Notes: a model not told the origin generated them from the sequence alone. 64,000 nt of DNA from Poecilobothrus nobilitatus (GCA_947095535.1 OX352774.1:114021996-114085995), one strand, 5' to 3'. Counted from the first letter of the stretch, positions 34,605 through 48,010 are shown. Program-made: numbers and translations.

Positions 34605-35255
34605 GTTTTTAGCACATCTCCAAAAAAATTTTAATAAAATGTGCTTATTAGTTTCACTCTGTTCGTCCGTCCGTCTGTTTACAAAACTTCTACACCGTTA
34701 AAGATAGAGAAAAAAACAATAATTTTGTTGAACAACTTTTTCATGTAGCCCCATCCATTTCGGACTACAGCCCCTCAAACTTTGAAAAAGCCTTATTTTT
34801 AAATGCGTATATCTTATGTTCTGCTTAAGATTTTTTCAATCTGAAAACGTCATTCGACAGGTATTTTTTTTAACTTTGTAAATCAAAATTATAGAATTTT
34901 TTTATATTTTGTAATTTTGAAATTGAAATTTAAATTGAAATTTAATTTAATTTTAAATTGAAAATTTGCTATTTTTAACACCTGTAACTTAGGCACCTGT
35001 AAAAATTTTTCTTCGGCAAAACATGAAAATTAAAGGTTCAATAATATATTTTTACGGGTGTTAACGGTTTTTCTTAGTTATATAGGATTCCGGACTTACG
35101 GCCCCTCAAAATTTCAAAAATGTCTTATTTTCACGTTTTTTCTTATTACATGAAATTTTGAAATTTTTGTGCAAGTGACAATTATAAACAGTTTGTATTG
35201 AGTTTTGGAAATGTGCGCTTTTAAAAACCGTTGGTTTACATTCTACCTTGTTTTA
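34605..35255 (+). repeat. Family-A repeat, copy with internal deletion
   Basis: The head palindrome (agcacatctccaaaaaaatttt...aaaatgtgct), cactctgttcgtccgtccg, acaaaacttctacaccgtta, and the tail with cacctgtaacttaggcacctg, gaaattttga and accgttggtttacattctacc are well preserved. Most of the internal taccgttatgtg modules is missing near 34900-34970, where a repeated 'gaaatttaa' run marks the junction. Confidence 0.8.
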
Positions 35256-35639
35256 ACTATCATAAAAAATATTGTTAAATTAAATTACATTAAGAAATTG
35301 ACATGAATTTGTTTTAAAATTTAATTTTAAAATGAAATATGGTATATATATCATTTAAATGTTCTGTTTAAGTATTTTCCTTTCTAAAAGAAACACTAAA
35401 ATAATTTTTTCTCTGAAAAACACTGTTGTTTTATGCATAATTTTCCTAAAAAATCTAAATAAGAGACAACTGATTTCCGTCAATCATACAACTAAAATAA
35501 AAGTCATACCAAAATTTGATTTTACTTTTTAATGGAACAAAATAAAAAATGTTCTCACTAATATTTTATATGATAAGTATAAAATCCTATAAATCCTATA
35601 AGAGCTGTATAAATCCTATTAAGAGTTTCCTAAAAATTA
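35256..35639. other. AT-rich non-coding DNA
   Basis: No gene or repeat is recognised. Confidence 0.5.
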
Positions 35640-35960
35640 TTGTTGTTGTTTTTGTTTGGAAGAGGGGATAGACAACTATCACTACATCTAGACTCTGCTC
35701 GTTTATCTCATGGGCCCAGACAGTAAATGCCCCTAAATAATCATACTATAGTCAAGCGCTTTTACTTGGGGTTTATCCCAATAGCTCTCTCGTAAAGGTT
35801 TTTCTGCTTCGGAGTTTCAGAATCAGGCACTTTCTTCCTATAACTTTTACATATTCCTAAGCCGTTTTTCGTTTTCAGCCCTTATCATCAAATGGCCTAT
35901 GCTGCTTCCAATATTGAGTATGAGGTCAGTCCTGTTTTGTTTAAATAACCCCAGAAAGCC
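35640..35960 (-). mobile_element. 3' tail of an unidentified retroelement (minus)
   Basis: In minus orientation a stretch of near-balanced composition includes 'agctattgggataaaccccaag', 'tgtctgggcccatgagataa' and 'tatcccctcttccaaac'. It ends in an (AACAAC)n-like tract at 35640-35655, which reads ttgttgttgttttt on the plus strand. A simple (CAA) tail and composition unlike the flanks are typical of the 3' end of non-LTR retroelements. No coding sequence is recognisable, so the family is open. Confidence 0.35.
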
Positions 35961-37850
35961 TTTTCAAAAAAACTGATGTTATCTTAATAAAAGATGTTTT
36001 CGATTTGTTGGATAAGTAATAAAATTTTTTGATTAGTTATTATCTATTATATATCCTTAATAATTGATTGTAAAAATTTGCTGGATCAAAGAGAATCAGA
36101 TATGTGTTCTCTCTAGATTCGTCACTACAACCATTCAATAAAACAACAATATACTTCCAGCACTTTCTTACTTTTAATAATAATAGTTTTAAAAAATCAA
36201 TAGTGACATTATATTTAATGCAGACATACTTCTAAGTAAAAACAAGTAAACTGGTTTTATGGTAATATCGCAAATATTAGAATTCAATAGGCAAAAAATA
36301 GCAAAAGGTCGTGTACCGTCAAGATCGCTATAAATTAATTAACTACATCGAGGTCAGAAACACGTCATTTGTCTCACATGCTAACTCCGTCGAGACTAAT
36401 ACCCTCATCTTTCTTGACATCCGTTATAATATAACAGTTCTTTTGACAACTATTCTTTTGACAAAATTTGTTTGATATTCATTTAACAAAACTGAACGTT
36501 TCGCAAAAATAATGTTAACTAAAAGGAACCCTTAGCAAACGTAAATTTAATTATTAGGCTGTTTGGCAAAGGTATATTTTAACAGTTATGATTAGAATAC
36601 CTACTATTTTTTGTTCGCGTATTCATTTGCAGTACATAATTTTATATACATATATGTACCTAAGTTCTGTGTTCTGTCGAATAACTAAAAAATCAAACTT
36701 TTTCCATAATAGAAATATACTTTATTTGCTGCTACAGTAATAATAGCAGTGACAGTGTGGTTGCTTTTAATTATTACTTTATGCGGAAAATGTTATATAC
36801 TACTGTTATAACTCTTGATGGCTATCTTCAGTGATATCTAAATCTACTCCTAATTCAGTGTTTCCGAATCCTTGTTCTATCCTCTCTTATCTCTACTTCC
36901 CACTCCCCCTAATCAATATTTTGTGTTAGCAATTAAGGGTTTCATTCCATCATATTAGGAGGTGGGTTTACTCAGTAAGAATCCCACCTCCCACCTCCCT
37001 TGAGAAAAATTACCACCTCCCTTGAAAAAAAATCAGATTTTTTCAAAATCAAAGTTTGTGAAAATTCAAAATTGGATAAATTTATTGTATTCGACGAAAA
37101 GAAATTTGATAACTGACTCGCTTCCACAAAAAAAATAATTTATAAATAAAATAAAAAAGAATATTTATTTTTATTTTGTTGAACCGTTCATTGTTGTTAT
37201 TTCGAATTTGTCTAATACTATTATTTTTTTTCGTATGGAATTATAACACTGTTACTTGTAAAAAAATGTAAATCAGAGTATAACAGCGGCAACAAAAGAA
37301 ATCTATAATTTGTATTAATCCTCATATAAAATTCATAAAAATTCGCTAAAAATAAAATTTTATGACATTATTTTTCGGCACAACAAGAAACAAAAATAAA
37401 ATCCCCCGTTATAGTATTAGTAATAAATAACGAATATTAGTAACATTTTATTTTTATTTTCTGATTATATCATTTTATAAAAAAAAGCATAAAAAATAAA
37501 TAAATTATACTGATTATAATTTTGTTTTTACTTATATTCAAATAGAAGAGTACCTAACTAGCATTTTAATGTAATATGAGGTTAATATAATACACATATT
37601 GAATTTTAAATTAGAAATTTGGATATTCAAAATATGAAGTCCTTATTATTTTGAAGTCTTTTATTCTTATTTCAATAAAAATTATTTTCAAATAAAATAA
37701 ATACGTATGAATAGCTTGTTTTTGTATTACATGTTTTGGTAAGTGTTTGAATTAATCACATTGAATTTTGAAGAACTTAAACCAATAATGTTCTAATATT
37801 GCAAAACAACCTATTGATTCTAATATCTTCCAACTTTTTTTTTTATATTA
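35961..37850. other. Unassigned DNA, one small inverted repeat
   Basis: At 36958-36994 GGAGGTGGG is inverted as CCCACCTCC. Next to it is a tandem 'cacctcccttga-aaaaat' pair up to 37040. A stretch at 36290-36430 is less AT-rich but matches nothing that I recognise. No gene is called. Confidence 0.45.
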
Positions 37851-37854
37851 ATTT

Positions 37855-38200
37855 CATTCTGCCAGAGAACATAGGGCTTCGATTTGGCATTTCTATCTGA
37901 CACTGTTTCCTGCTGATATTTTACCTGTTGATAATTTTTTCTCCCATATGAGGTTGCATTGGCCAAGTGTACTAAGTGTATTATGGTGCGTCTGCAGGTA
38001 TTATTTAGACGTCCACGTGTTATTTAGGAGATAGATTTCAAGGCCATGTAACTTATGTTGTTAGCATGTTAAACGTGTCCATTTATTTCAAGTTTTTCTT
38101 TCTTTGTTGTCACAGTATGGGTTCCTCTTCTGTAAGTTTCCATAGCTCTTCGTTGCTAATACTTGCAGACCAGAATATTTTGCATATGATACGTATGCAC
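37855..38200 (-). pseudogene. Relic of a LINE C-terminal region (minus)
   Basis: The minus strand, with frame changes, gives a series of pieces: IFWSASISNEELW, then KLTEEEPI, then a stretch with KKNLKW, and at the far end IEALCS. These match in order the C-terminal region that follows the reverse transcriptase in the LINE at 43.4-44.5 kb: RIFWPRRILNQKLW, then PIETQICRRKWRWIGH, and finally FVEALCS. The nucleotide block around 37866 (agaacatagggcttcga) is the inverse of the same block in that LINE near 44494. It is heavily decayed. Confidence 0.45.
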
Positions 38201-38289
38201 TAGTTAGTAAACACTTGTAATATAGAACCTATTGTGTCTTAGAGTTGGAACAAGCCCAATTTTAAAATATTTATATAACAAATACTACT

Positions 38290-38765
38290 GAATATTTTTT
38301 CCAATTTAAGAGTAAAAAATATTTTAAGAATTACAATGTGATTTTGTATTTAAAATTATAGTTATGTGAACTTCAAATTTAAATCAAAATTTTTGTACTG
38401 TTGTAAACCTACATGGAACACTTTTAGTTAGAATCTTAGAATTTCCAAAGGAGGAACATTTTTCACAATAAGTCAAAAATTTAAAATACACTATTTTTAG
38501 AAACCTTACGGATCATAGGTTTCAACATATAAAAAGTTGAAAGTAAGGCAAAAAAAATTAAAGCTAGAAAAAGTTCCCTGGATTTTTCGTACTTTTTTCT
38601 CATATAAAAAAATTTAATACAAAAGTGAAAAACATGTAAAATACAAACGCAAAAATATCACCATACTGTATTTATTTATAAAAAAAAAACAAGTTTTTTT
38701 ATGGCTTTTCGAAAAAGTGCAACTTTAAAAGTACTTTTCGTTTTACATACTGCCTTGATTTAATA
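38290..38765 (+). repeat. Family-A repeat, ancient copy
   Basis: The module start 'atagttatgtgaactt', 'cacttttagttagaatctt', 'acctta...taggtttca' and the terminus gcaactttaaaagtact...tttacatactgccttg follow the family order, but similarity is low. Confidence 0.4.
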
Positions 38766-40769
38766 AAATTTTTATTTATTGAATGTTAAATTTTATCACC
38801 ATTAAATTAAATTCTAAATTATTTGATCTGACGAAACTTCGCTAGATAATAACGACAATATTTCTTTCAATTCATACTAAATAGATGTTTAGTTAAGAGA
38901 CATGACGAAAAATATAATTTCATGGACAAAGTTAAAACAGAGCAATAATATGCATCAAATGCTGGGTTTACTACTCTTTGTCGAGAATTTTAGGAAAATT
39001 GAAAAAAAAATGCAAAATTAAAATAAAATTTTAAGAATTTAATTATTAAGCTATAAAAAAAATTTTTTTTTTTTAATCTTCTAAAAATATTCAAGAAATT
39101 TATATCTTCTTTTCAATTTTTATATATTTAAATACGTTTTCAAATTTATTTTTTTTCTTAAATATAAAATTAAATAGAATTTTTTACTAAGAATAGAATA
39201 ATTATATAAGTTTTACAATACTTTCTAAAAACCCACCCACATGAAGCACCGCATGGAATTTAAAATATGTATTCCTATATAGGACGCATTAAATTTATTT
39301 TTTCCTTATCCGATTAAAAAACTCAATTTAAAAATAATTTAAACTTCATACATACATACTGCATATATAATTAAATAAGGTTTATTGCAGACTATTGAAA
39401 ATAATTGGGTCTTTTCTATATTTAATGCAATAAAAGGACATTCATTCAAAACATTTCATCTATAATATTATAAGAGTCAATAAAAATAAAAGTATCTTAT
39501 ACAACTATAGAATTAATAATAATAATAAAAGTAAAAAATAATTAAGTTGTTATTTTAGTTGCTAAACTATAATCTTTTTAGTATCTAATTGAACATACAT
39601 ATATTAAAAGTATGTCAATGGTGTGCATCTATTTTTATATCAAAAATCTCATTAATCACACAAATCTAAATGTGGGAAATTAAATAACCCATAAAAAAAA
39701 ATGTTCTTCTTCTTTTCTGATGCAGTCTTTTGCATCAAAATTCTCTAAAAATAACTGTTTTATTAATAGCTATTTTATTATTTCATGTTTTACATCTCTA
39801 TATATTCTGATATACAATTTTCATGTTAGTCATCGGGACATTTAAAACAAATTTAGAAGTTTTCTTTTATTAATTTAGACTAAGTATTATCATCTTGAAT
39901 CTACAAAATTTTTGTGTATATATAATTTATTTCAATACATAATACATATAGAGTAAGATTTTGCACATAATTCTATCTCTCAACAACTGTTAGTCAAAAA
40001 AATACTGTTAGCCATCGAGATCGTACACTTTTATATGTTTTTTTCATATTGACATATAAGGCATGATTTTTCTTCAAAATTGTTTACAGTAAAATGAAAA
40101 TTGACTTTTATATTTACATTATTTATGTTTTTTTCCTTCCCACTTCTATAACGAGCATAGGGCATCCACTAAGTCAATTATTATTCATATTTGACTAAGC
40201 TTCAGTTTCTGGAATGAAAAATTTAACTAAGCCGTTATTCGGCTGTATGCCTAGTATATGCCTATAGTATATGCCTATTAATCAAACATTGAATGAAATT
40301 TTAATATCTTTAGTTATCGGGACAATGAAAGTGTGACACTGTTTTACAGCATCGTATTTTAGTTATATAAAAAATAAATATTTTTAAGATCAATATAATT
40401 TCTAAACATATAGTAATAATCTTTTGCCAATCCTTAGATCTTAAAAAAAAAAAATTATGCAGATGATTTTCAAATTGATGCCTTTTTGATACCTCCCTTC
40501 TTATTCTAAAAATAAAAAAATTCTAAAAAAACTTATACCGTTATTCTAGATATCGAATAACGATCGAATTTTTCCAATTATCCACTTTATATTTAAGACA
40601 ATAAATAATTATACTTTTTTAAGATAATTATTAATATATAGGTTATAGAAAGGAACGATTTTATATCTCTGCAAGTCAATGAATCAATGTTTTTAATGAA
40701 AAACAATATTCATCGTTTCTTTTATAGTTTTATATTATAACCATTTCATATGAAAATATACTTATGTAT
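38766..40769. other. AT-rich non-coding DNA
   Basis: No gene or repeat is recognised. Small oddities are the aatctagtatatgcct-type duplication near 40250-40280 and a poly(A) run at 40441. Confidence 0.5.
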
Positions 40770-40969
40770 GGGGTCTCGGTGAACTAGTGGGTAAGTTCAT
40801 AAACACTATTAAAATACGTTGTAAACACCCACAGGGAGTGTGGGTTCGAATCCCAGCCACATCGTAAGAGTTATTCCCCCTTTCGACATTTGCAGCCAAG
40901 CCTGAACAGGAAAGTGTGTAATTTCCTGTCCACGTTTATGTGGCAAAGAAATGCATTAAAACAAAAAAA
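40770..40969 (+). mobile_element. tRNA-derived SINE, copy 3
   Basis: It starts ggggtctcggtg, with A-box-like tgaactagtgggtaag and B box GGTTCGAATCC (40843-40853). The body has catcgtaagagttattccccc, cgacatttgcagccaag, tgaacaggaaag, ttcctgtccacg and the tail gcattaaaacaaaaaaac. An extra stretch of about 15 bases between the boxes (near 40800-40815) is not in other copies. Flanks (acttatgtatg and acatatgcatc) may be a decayed target duplication. Confidence 0.85.
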
Positions 40970-43449
40970 CATATGCATCTACAAATATAAATTATCTACC
41001 TATATACTCAAAAAATATATAATATGTTCTTTGTTTTTATCTCTAATAATCCATTTTTAATCCAAATTGACTTTTCAGTTTACTAAATGAATAAATATAT
41101 ATATATATATATATATACATAATATTTAGAAAAAATTTTCAAATATATAAAATTATTATAAAATTAAAAATCAATTATATTATCGCACCTTATTATAATT
41201 TTCATTATTTGATTAATTCCATATTAGACTGTGATCTAAAATTCAATGTAGGTAATAAACTTTAATAATTTTTAAAATAATTATCATATCTTTAGTTATT
41301 TAATTAATTTACTGTAACCTTTTTTTTTTTTTTTTGATCGCAGTACATATTATTTTTATTTTATACACTTACAAAAACTTTTCTAAATATTTTCTTTTTT
41401 GTATAATTATTTTTTTTTTGAACAAATTCCTTTTTATTTTATAATTTTTACTTTACGCAGAAGGTGAGTAAGTACTTTTTTAAGACTTACAGATTTTTAA
41501 TGAAAAAAAAAATTTTTTATTTCCTTTTCTTTCAAGGCCAATTTTTTTTTTTTTAATTTTTTACATGATTTTTACTTTGGTACTGTATTATTTTATTTTC
41601 ATATTCAGAATCTTAAGATTAAAATTATTTCTACATAATATTATACATAATAGCTATAGGGTATGTACTGTATTTTTTTGTTTTTTTTTGTAATTCAATT
41701 TTCCTTTTTATTATTCAGCTATATTGAAGCTCCGGAATATATATTCTTATTTAATGCCTATATAATAGTTCAAAATGAAATAAATTGTTATTATGTATAA
41801 AGGTAGATGTAAATATAATCCTTTTTTTGTTTTTTATAATTAAGGTTTATATATTTGTGCCTTTTTAACTTTTAATATTAATTTTTTTCATTCTATTCAT
41901 TTTTTTTTTATTTATACAAATTTTTTAAAATTTTAACACTATTATTTTACATTTTATTCACAATATTTTTATTTAATTTTTTTATCTTTTTTTCGTGAAC
42001 ATTTACATTTTTTTTTTTTTTTTAATAATTTCCACTTTTTATTGTTGAAATATCTCACAAAAATAATAATAAATCTGTTTTTATTTTCACAATTCCTTAA
42101 AAAAATTTTCAAATTTTCATTTTAGATATTTTTTTTTCTTTTTTTTTTTTTGTATCTTACATTCCTTCCTTATTAATTTCTTACAATAGAATTTTCCTTC
42201 TTTTTTTTTTTTTCTTATTAGATTTTCACAATTTATTTATTAAAATATTTGTTATTTTTATTATTTATTCATTTTATTCAAGATATACACGGGTAATAAA
42301 AAAGAAAATTGGGAAAAAATAATAATAACAAACAGTAAATTTTCAAAATAATAAACTGACGAAAAAATTTATTATCTTTCTCTCTTGTTTTTCACGTTTG
42401 TTTATTACAATATGATATTGAACAACAATAAAAAAATTTAGCGGAATTTTTGAAAAAAAAAAAGAAAAAGAATTTTTCAAAAAATCGATATATTTAATCC
42501 GTTATAGTATCCGTTCAGTTTTACCATCGCGGTATAACTGAAAATGTAGTACGGTTTAAAAAATGATTTTTTTTTTTCGTAACTTTTTTTTTGTTTTTTT
42601 AATATTAATTCAGCAAAAAACTTATTTTTCTTTTGTTTTGTTTTTTTTTTTTTGTATTCTTATTATTTTATGAAAAAGTTTAATTTTGTTTTTTTTTTTC
42701 CAAAATCATATGATAAGATTCTTATACACACGCTATTCCAAAAAATAAAAACAAAAAAACAAAAAAGAAAATTCTAATGCACGCAGTAAACAGAAAAATA
42801 AAAACATTGTTCTATTTTATTATATGTATAACAGTTTAATTAAAAACCGTTCACTACTAAATTTTGTATTTGTATCAGGCATGAGAGAGAATGAAAGAAA
42901 ATTTTTGAGAATGTTTGATGCAAAGTGATTACAGTGAGTAACATATTGAGTAAAGTACAGAGTATACAAAAAAAGAAAAATTAAGAGAAATTTTTGACCG
43001 GTTATACTGAAATACTTTTATAAAATAATTCAAAAAATTGACATGGCATAATTATTTTAAGTAAATATTAAAAGTGAATTTTATGGAGAAAAAAACAGGC
43101 AATAGTTGTTATTACTGCCAAAATATAAAATCTATCATGTTCCTATTGTTAAGCTGAAAAAAAAAGTTTTATAAAAATTCATCCGGTAAATTTCTACCGA
43201 GTATGTTTACACATTGATTACATTATAAGAAAATTTACAAATTTTATTCCAGGATTTGTATTTTATTTTATGCGGCACTGATATTTTTCAAATTATATAT
43301 TTAAATGAGGCACTGATATATTAATTATATATGAAATTTTACAGTAATTAGCATATTTGATGTAATTAGCATAAAATTATGTAAGCTTAGTTTACTTACT
43401 TTTATTAAATTACGTTACAAAAATTATCGTCTTAATATTATACTCCAGA
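40970..43449. other. AT-rich DNA; strongly T-rich plus strand at 41.3-42.7 kb
   Basis: An (AT)n tract lies at 41093-41115. From about 41320 to 42720 the plus strand has T-runs of 8-15 again and again while A-runs are rarer, a clear strand asymmetry. No gene is visible. Confidence 0.55.
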
Positions 43450-44525
43450 ATATATCAAAAATTGGATAAAAACGTGAGAGAAGAACAGGGAGGTTCTCGG
43501 GGAAGCCGAAGCTGTACAGAACACACAAATACACTAAGATTAATTGTAGAACAGTCGGTAGAATGGAACAGCCAACTCTATTGCACATTCATCGACTTGG
43601 CAAGAGCCTTCGACATTATTAATCGAAGTGCTATCTGGGCTGCTCTTAAGAAAAATAGAATTCCATCAAAAATAATTGGAATAATCAAAGAGCTATCTAT
43701 ACCGACGCAGAAACGATGCTATCACACAATAGCGCATTTAGCAGGCCAATTACAACATCAGTAGAAGTACGACAAGTATGCCCAATTTCCCCTCTACTGT
43801 TCATCACAACTCTGGAAAGATGCCTGAAGGACTGGTACCTGAAGGATTTTATTGCAAAGGTGTCTCATAACTCTCAAGCAAGCTCCCAAGCCTAGAATAC
43901 ACAGATAATATAGCTCTTCTTACGCAGTCAGCTGAAAGCATGATAACAACAGACGGTGGTACAACAAAAGATATAGATTTAATTTAAATTAAAAAGGCAA
44001 GATGTATCTTCTCTAGATTATGGGCAACCTGGAAATCGCCACTCATATACCCCGCCGCGGCACTAAAATAAGAATATTCAAGGCATGTGTGAAATCTGTG
44101 CTATTATACGGCAGCGAAACGTGGCTGGTAACACGGAACAACATACAAAAGCTATAGGTTTTCACCAACAAATGCCTAAGAATAATATGTCGAATATTTT
44201 GGCCAAGAAGAATACTGAATCAGAAATTATGGGTACTATCCAACCAAGCGCCGATTGAAACGCAAATATGTAGAAGAAAATGGAGATGGATCGGCCACAT
44301 CTTCAGGCAACCAACAACATCAGTGGTACGTTAGGCATTGGACTGGAACCCTCAAGGCAGAAGAAACGTGGGAAGACCTAAAGCAACTTGGAGAAGAAGC
44401 GTTCAAATTGAAGTAATAAAGAGTAGAAAGTCTTAGGCTTAAATAAAAAGACTAGCCAATATGGGGAAATATGGAGAGATTTTGTCGAAGCCCTATGTTC
44501 CCGAAGGCAATAAACCAGGAGAAAA
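43450..44525 (+). pseudogene. LINE reverse transcriptase, degenerate copy 1
   Basis: The frame at about 43480-43760 gives EEQGGSRGSRSCTEHTN (equivalent of the QGGFRxGRSCxDH block), EWNSQLYCTFIDLARAFD (motif A with its Asp, near 43588-43614) and a downstream helix. After a frameshift come VRQVCPISPLLF (motif B, usually RQGCPLSPLLF) and LEYTDNIALL (motif C, normally YADD; 43898-43909). After a deletion the post-RT region follows: IRIFKACVKSVLLYGSETWLV, RRKWRWIGHIF, WNPQGRRNVGRPKATWRR and FVEALCS. The second catalytic Asp is Asn and there are stops, so it is dead. No endonuclease is attached. This is an RTE/Jockey-like non-LTR element; the clade is not certain. Confidence 0.85.
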
Positions 44526-45930
44526 AAAATTATTAAATTAATGGTAAAATTTAATATTACTTATTATTTTTTATACCAAGTCAGATGGCAAGGTTAAAAG
44601 GAATCATAACAAAACCTTTGATATGAGACTTAATTGAAGTTTACAAAGCAAGATCAGTTAAACTATATAATTATAATATAGTAGAATAGTTAAATCTAAA
44701 TAGAGATATCAGCAATCTAATGAGTTAAGAAACAGCACCTTACAATGTCTTCAGTTATTCAACATTCTGTTAAATCTGTTAAATAATATTAATGTAGGAA
44801 AATTTAAAATGTAAGAAATAATGTTAAATGTAGAAAAATTTAAACCAATTTAAAAGAAAATGTATATAGATATAAAATTGTATACTAATAAAGAATTAAA
44901 TGAATAATAACAATTATATAAAATCATTCTTTCAATATTATCTCGTATAGTTTATATTAAAGTACTTAATTAATTAGTACTAGTACATGAATATTATACG
45001 GCTTAAAAATTAATTTTTAGTTTTTCATATTTTCTAATTCAAGTATGACCATTTTAAATTACTTTAAACTTAATTATACAAAATTTTCTTAATTTAACAA
45101 ACTGTTATACAAAATAATTATTATAAAAGAGAAATGAAAAAATTTAAGAGAAATTTTTTTTTTTATTTACTATAGAAAAATTACTTTCACTCTTAGTTTT
45201 CTAAAGAGAAAATTTCCAATTTTTAATAAACGCTAACATGTTCTATGCTTTGTATACATTATATTTTTCATTCAAGAATATCTTCTCAAACAGTGAAAAT
45301 GTCAGCGTCTTTAATTGAAAACATTATGAATTATGATATGTTATTTATAAATATACGAGTAGATATAGGAGTTTATTAAATAAGTGATATATGACACACT
45401 TTAGCTATATTAAAATCCTTAAAAATTTCTAAATGTTTACTAAAAATTTTGTAAAAATTAGAATTTATACAAAGTATTTGACCTTTCAAAGTAAATAACG
45501 GTTTAAAGAGATAATTAGTATACGGGTAATAGGATCAACTGATATAACATATTTCGAACCTATACATAATCATTTCGTAGCTAGCTTATATAATAATTAA
45601 AAATTAAAATATTTAATTAACATTTTATATATACTATAAGTGCTATATAAAATAAGTGAATTAAACTATTTAAAAATTTTATAACCAAAACATTTTATGA
45701 AATAATATTACAACTGTTAGGGTATGAAAATATAATACTTAAGATATTTTTCCAAGAGAGTATAAACTGTATAAAATGGTTTACATATATAATCTTTTTT
45801 TTTTTAAATACTGCTTTTATTAAATATATTTTATATAATATATAGTAGGTATATGGATTTCTAACCTCCACATCAATTAATTTTTTGTGGCATTCGTTAG
45901 GATCCATTTTATTATTTATATCCATTCACT
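44526..45930. other. AT-rich non-coding DNA
   Basis: No gene or repeat is recognised. Confidence 0.5.
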
Positions 45931-46125
45931 TATTCACATTTATTTTTTTGTGAATTCCCATGCCACGTGAATGTGACAAAGAAATTACACAGTTTTTGTG
46001 AATGTCGTAAGGAGGTTTTTTTCTTACAACGTGTGAGGAATTCGAACCCACACTTCCTCAGTGTTTATAGCGCATTTTATACCCTCTTACCCACTAGGCC
46101 ACCGAGTTCTCCATATTCACATTTA
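45931..46125 (-). mobile_element. tRNA-derived SINE, copy 4, with perfect 12-bp target duplication
   Basis: The 5' head is at about 46112 (inverse of ggagaactcggtggcctag), the B box at 46037-46048, and the tail T's at 45943-45949. TATTCACATTTA flanks both ends (45931-45942 and 46114-46125). Compared with copies 1 and 2 it lacks about 20 bases of the 'gccacg..tgaacagg' body block. Confidence 0.9.
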
Positions 46126-48010
46126 ATATCATGAAAACAGCACTAACAATAAATGTTTACTGCCCATATAACCGAATATACTTTGAAAAATATATTTTTT
46201 TATGAAATTCATTTATATATTAGTTATTATCCTTTTTTTTTTTTTTTGTAAAAAAACTAAACAATTTTATTTTCTTATTCAAACTAAACAAAATTCAACT
46301 TAAATTTGTTAACATCAATTTCAAATTTTATTTCATAATTTGGTATATATACATTTTCTTTTTTTTTTTTATACATATATACATATATACATTTTCTTTG
46401 ATTTTCAATTAAATATGAAGAACAATATTTTTATAATGGTTATAATAATGTATACATATAACAATTTTAATTGTAAAGGCAAAAAAAAAAAAAAAAAAAA
46501 AAAGTGTCTAAAGTTTATTGGAAATTTTCTTTAACAATTGTTCATAAGAGCAGGTCAAGAACATAATATCTATTTGTACACTTATCTTTATAATAATAAG
46601 TTGTTTTTTTCATTTTTGTTTTTTTGCACTCATCATTTCTCAATATAACAGTTAATACAAGAGAAAATTTTTATATTAAAAAACATAAGAACCGGAAAAA
46701 CCGAAAAAAAAAACTAAAAATCCTAAATAATTACTGCGCATTGCGCATTCATATATCAATTTTTTTTTTTTTTTTTTTTATTTAGTAATTTCCCGATGGA
46801 ATTTTTGGTAAAAAAAAAAATAACAAAAATATGGAATGTACATATGATATATAAGATATTCAAAACATAATATTATTATATATATATATAATATACATAT
46901 ATAATAGATAAAAAGTTTATTATTGAAAAAACAGTAGAAACTTTTAAAAATATCCTTTAGAGCACAATATTCTTTATTGTTATTATTATTATTATTGTTA
47001 ATGTTTAATCGTTTTCAAAACTTAAAAAAAAAATATAATGATTCAATGGTTAAAAGTTATTGTTTTAAAAAATATATATACTAATATAGTATATATTATA
47101 CATATATACTATAAAAATTTAAAAAAGAAAATAAGGTCGACTGAAGAAACCCAAATAATTTCTTAAAAGATTTCAACCTAAAAAAAGAAAATGTCATACA
47201 AAAATTAAGTATTCCTGTATAACAGTTTAAAATTAAATTTATATATGTATAGACATATTATCAGAACTTAACTATTATATACTTATTATTTATTGATAAA
47301 TTTTTTTTTTACGTTTTTTTTGTATTTTTTTTTGTATTTTTCTATAAATATATTTTGGAAAGTGAATTTAAATGATTCATTTTAAAAATTTCGTAAAAAC
47401 GGTAGTTGAAATCTGAATAGTTTTTAAACGTAAATATTGAGGTTGCATTATTTTGTTTTGATTTCTTATTTATTTTTTTTTTTTTTAAATTATTTTTACA
47501 TAAATTCTGGTCGAAATTTTAATATTTGTGGATGGATGTAACAAAAACAAAGAATATGTAATTGAAACGTAAAATAAAGTATTATGCATAAAATGATTAT
47601 ATATGTATGTACCATGTATATATTGTATATGTGTATATATAAAAAAATATGAAACATGATTAAAAGTTTCTGATAAAAATTTTTTTGGTTGATGTTATCA
47701 GAAATTTTTTTGGTTGATGTTGATTAAAGTTTTTTTTTTTTTTTATTGAATTTTTAAGATTGAAGTAATATTTTTTAAATTATTTATCCTGTTACAAAAG
47801 TATAACTTTTATCCTATTATTTAATAATGGTCGAATGTACAACCATACATATGAATGGGTGTACAAGTTTGCGACGAAATTATGTGAAAGAAAAACGTAT
47901 ACATAAATTAAAGACGTTTTAGAATGCTTCTCAAAATAATACAACACCCCAGAATTCTATAATATAAAAATATATTGTTTTTTTTTTCTTAATTTAAAGA
48001 AGAATCAGAA
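46126..48010. other. AT-rich, low-complexity DNA
   Basis: Homopolymers include about 23 A at 46481-46503 and about 20 T near 46760. TA-rich tracts lie at 46875-46905 and 47070-47110. Near 47680-47725 a 28-base unit (aaatttttttggttgatgtt...) is duplicated in tandem. No gene is visible. Confidence 0.55.
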
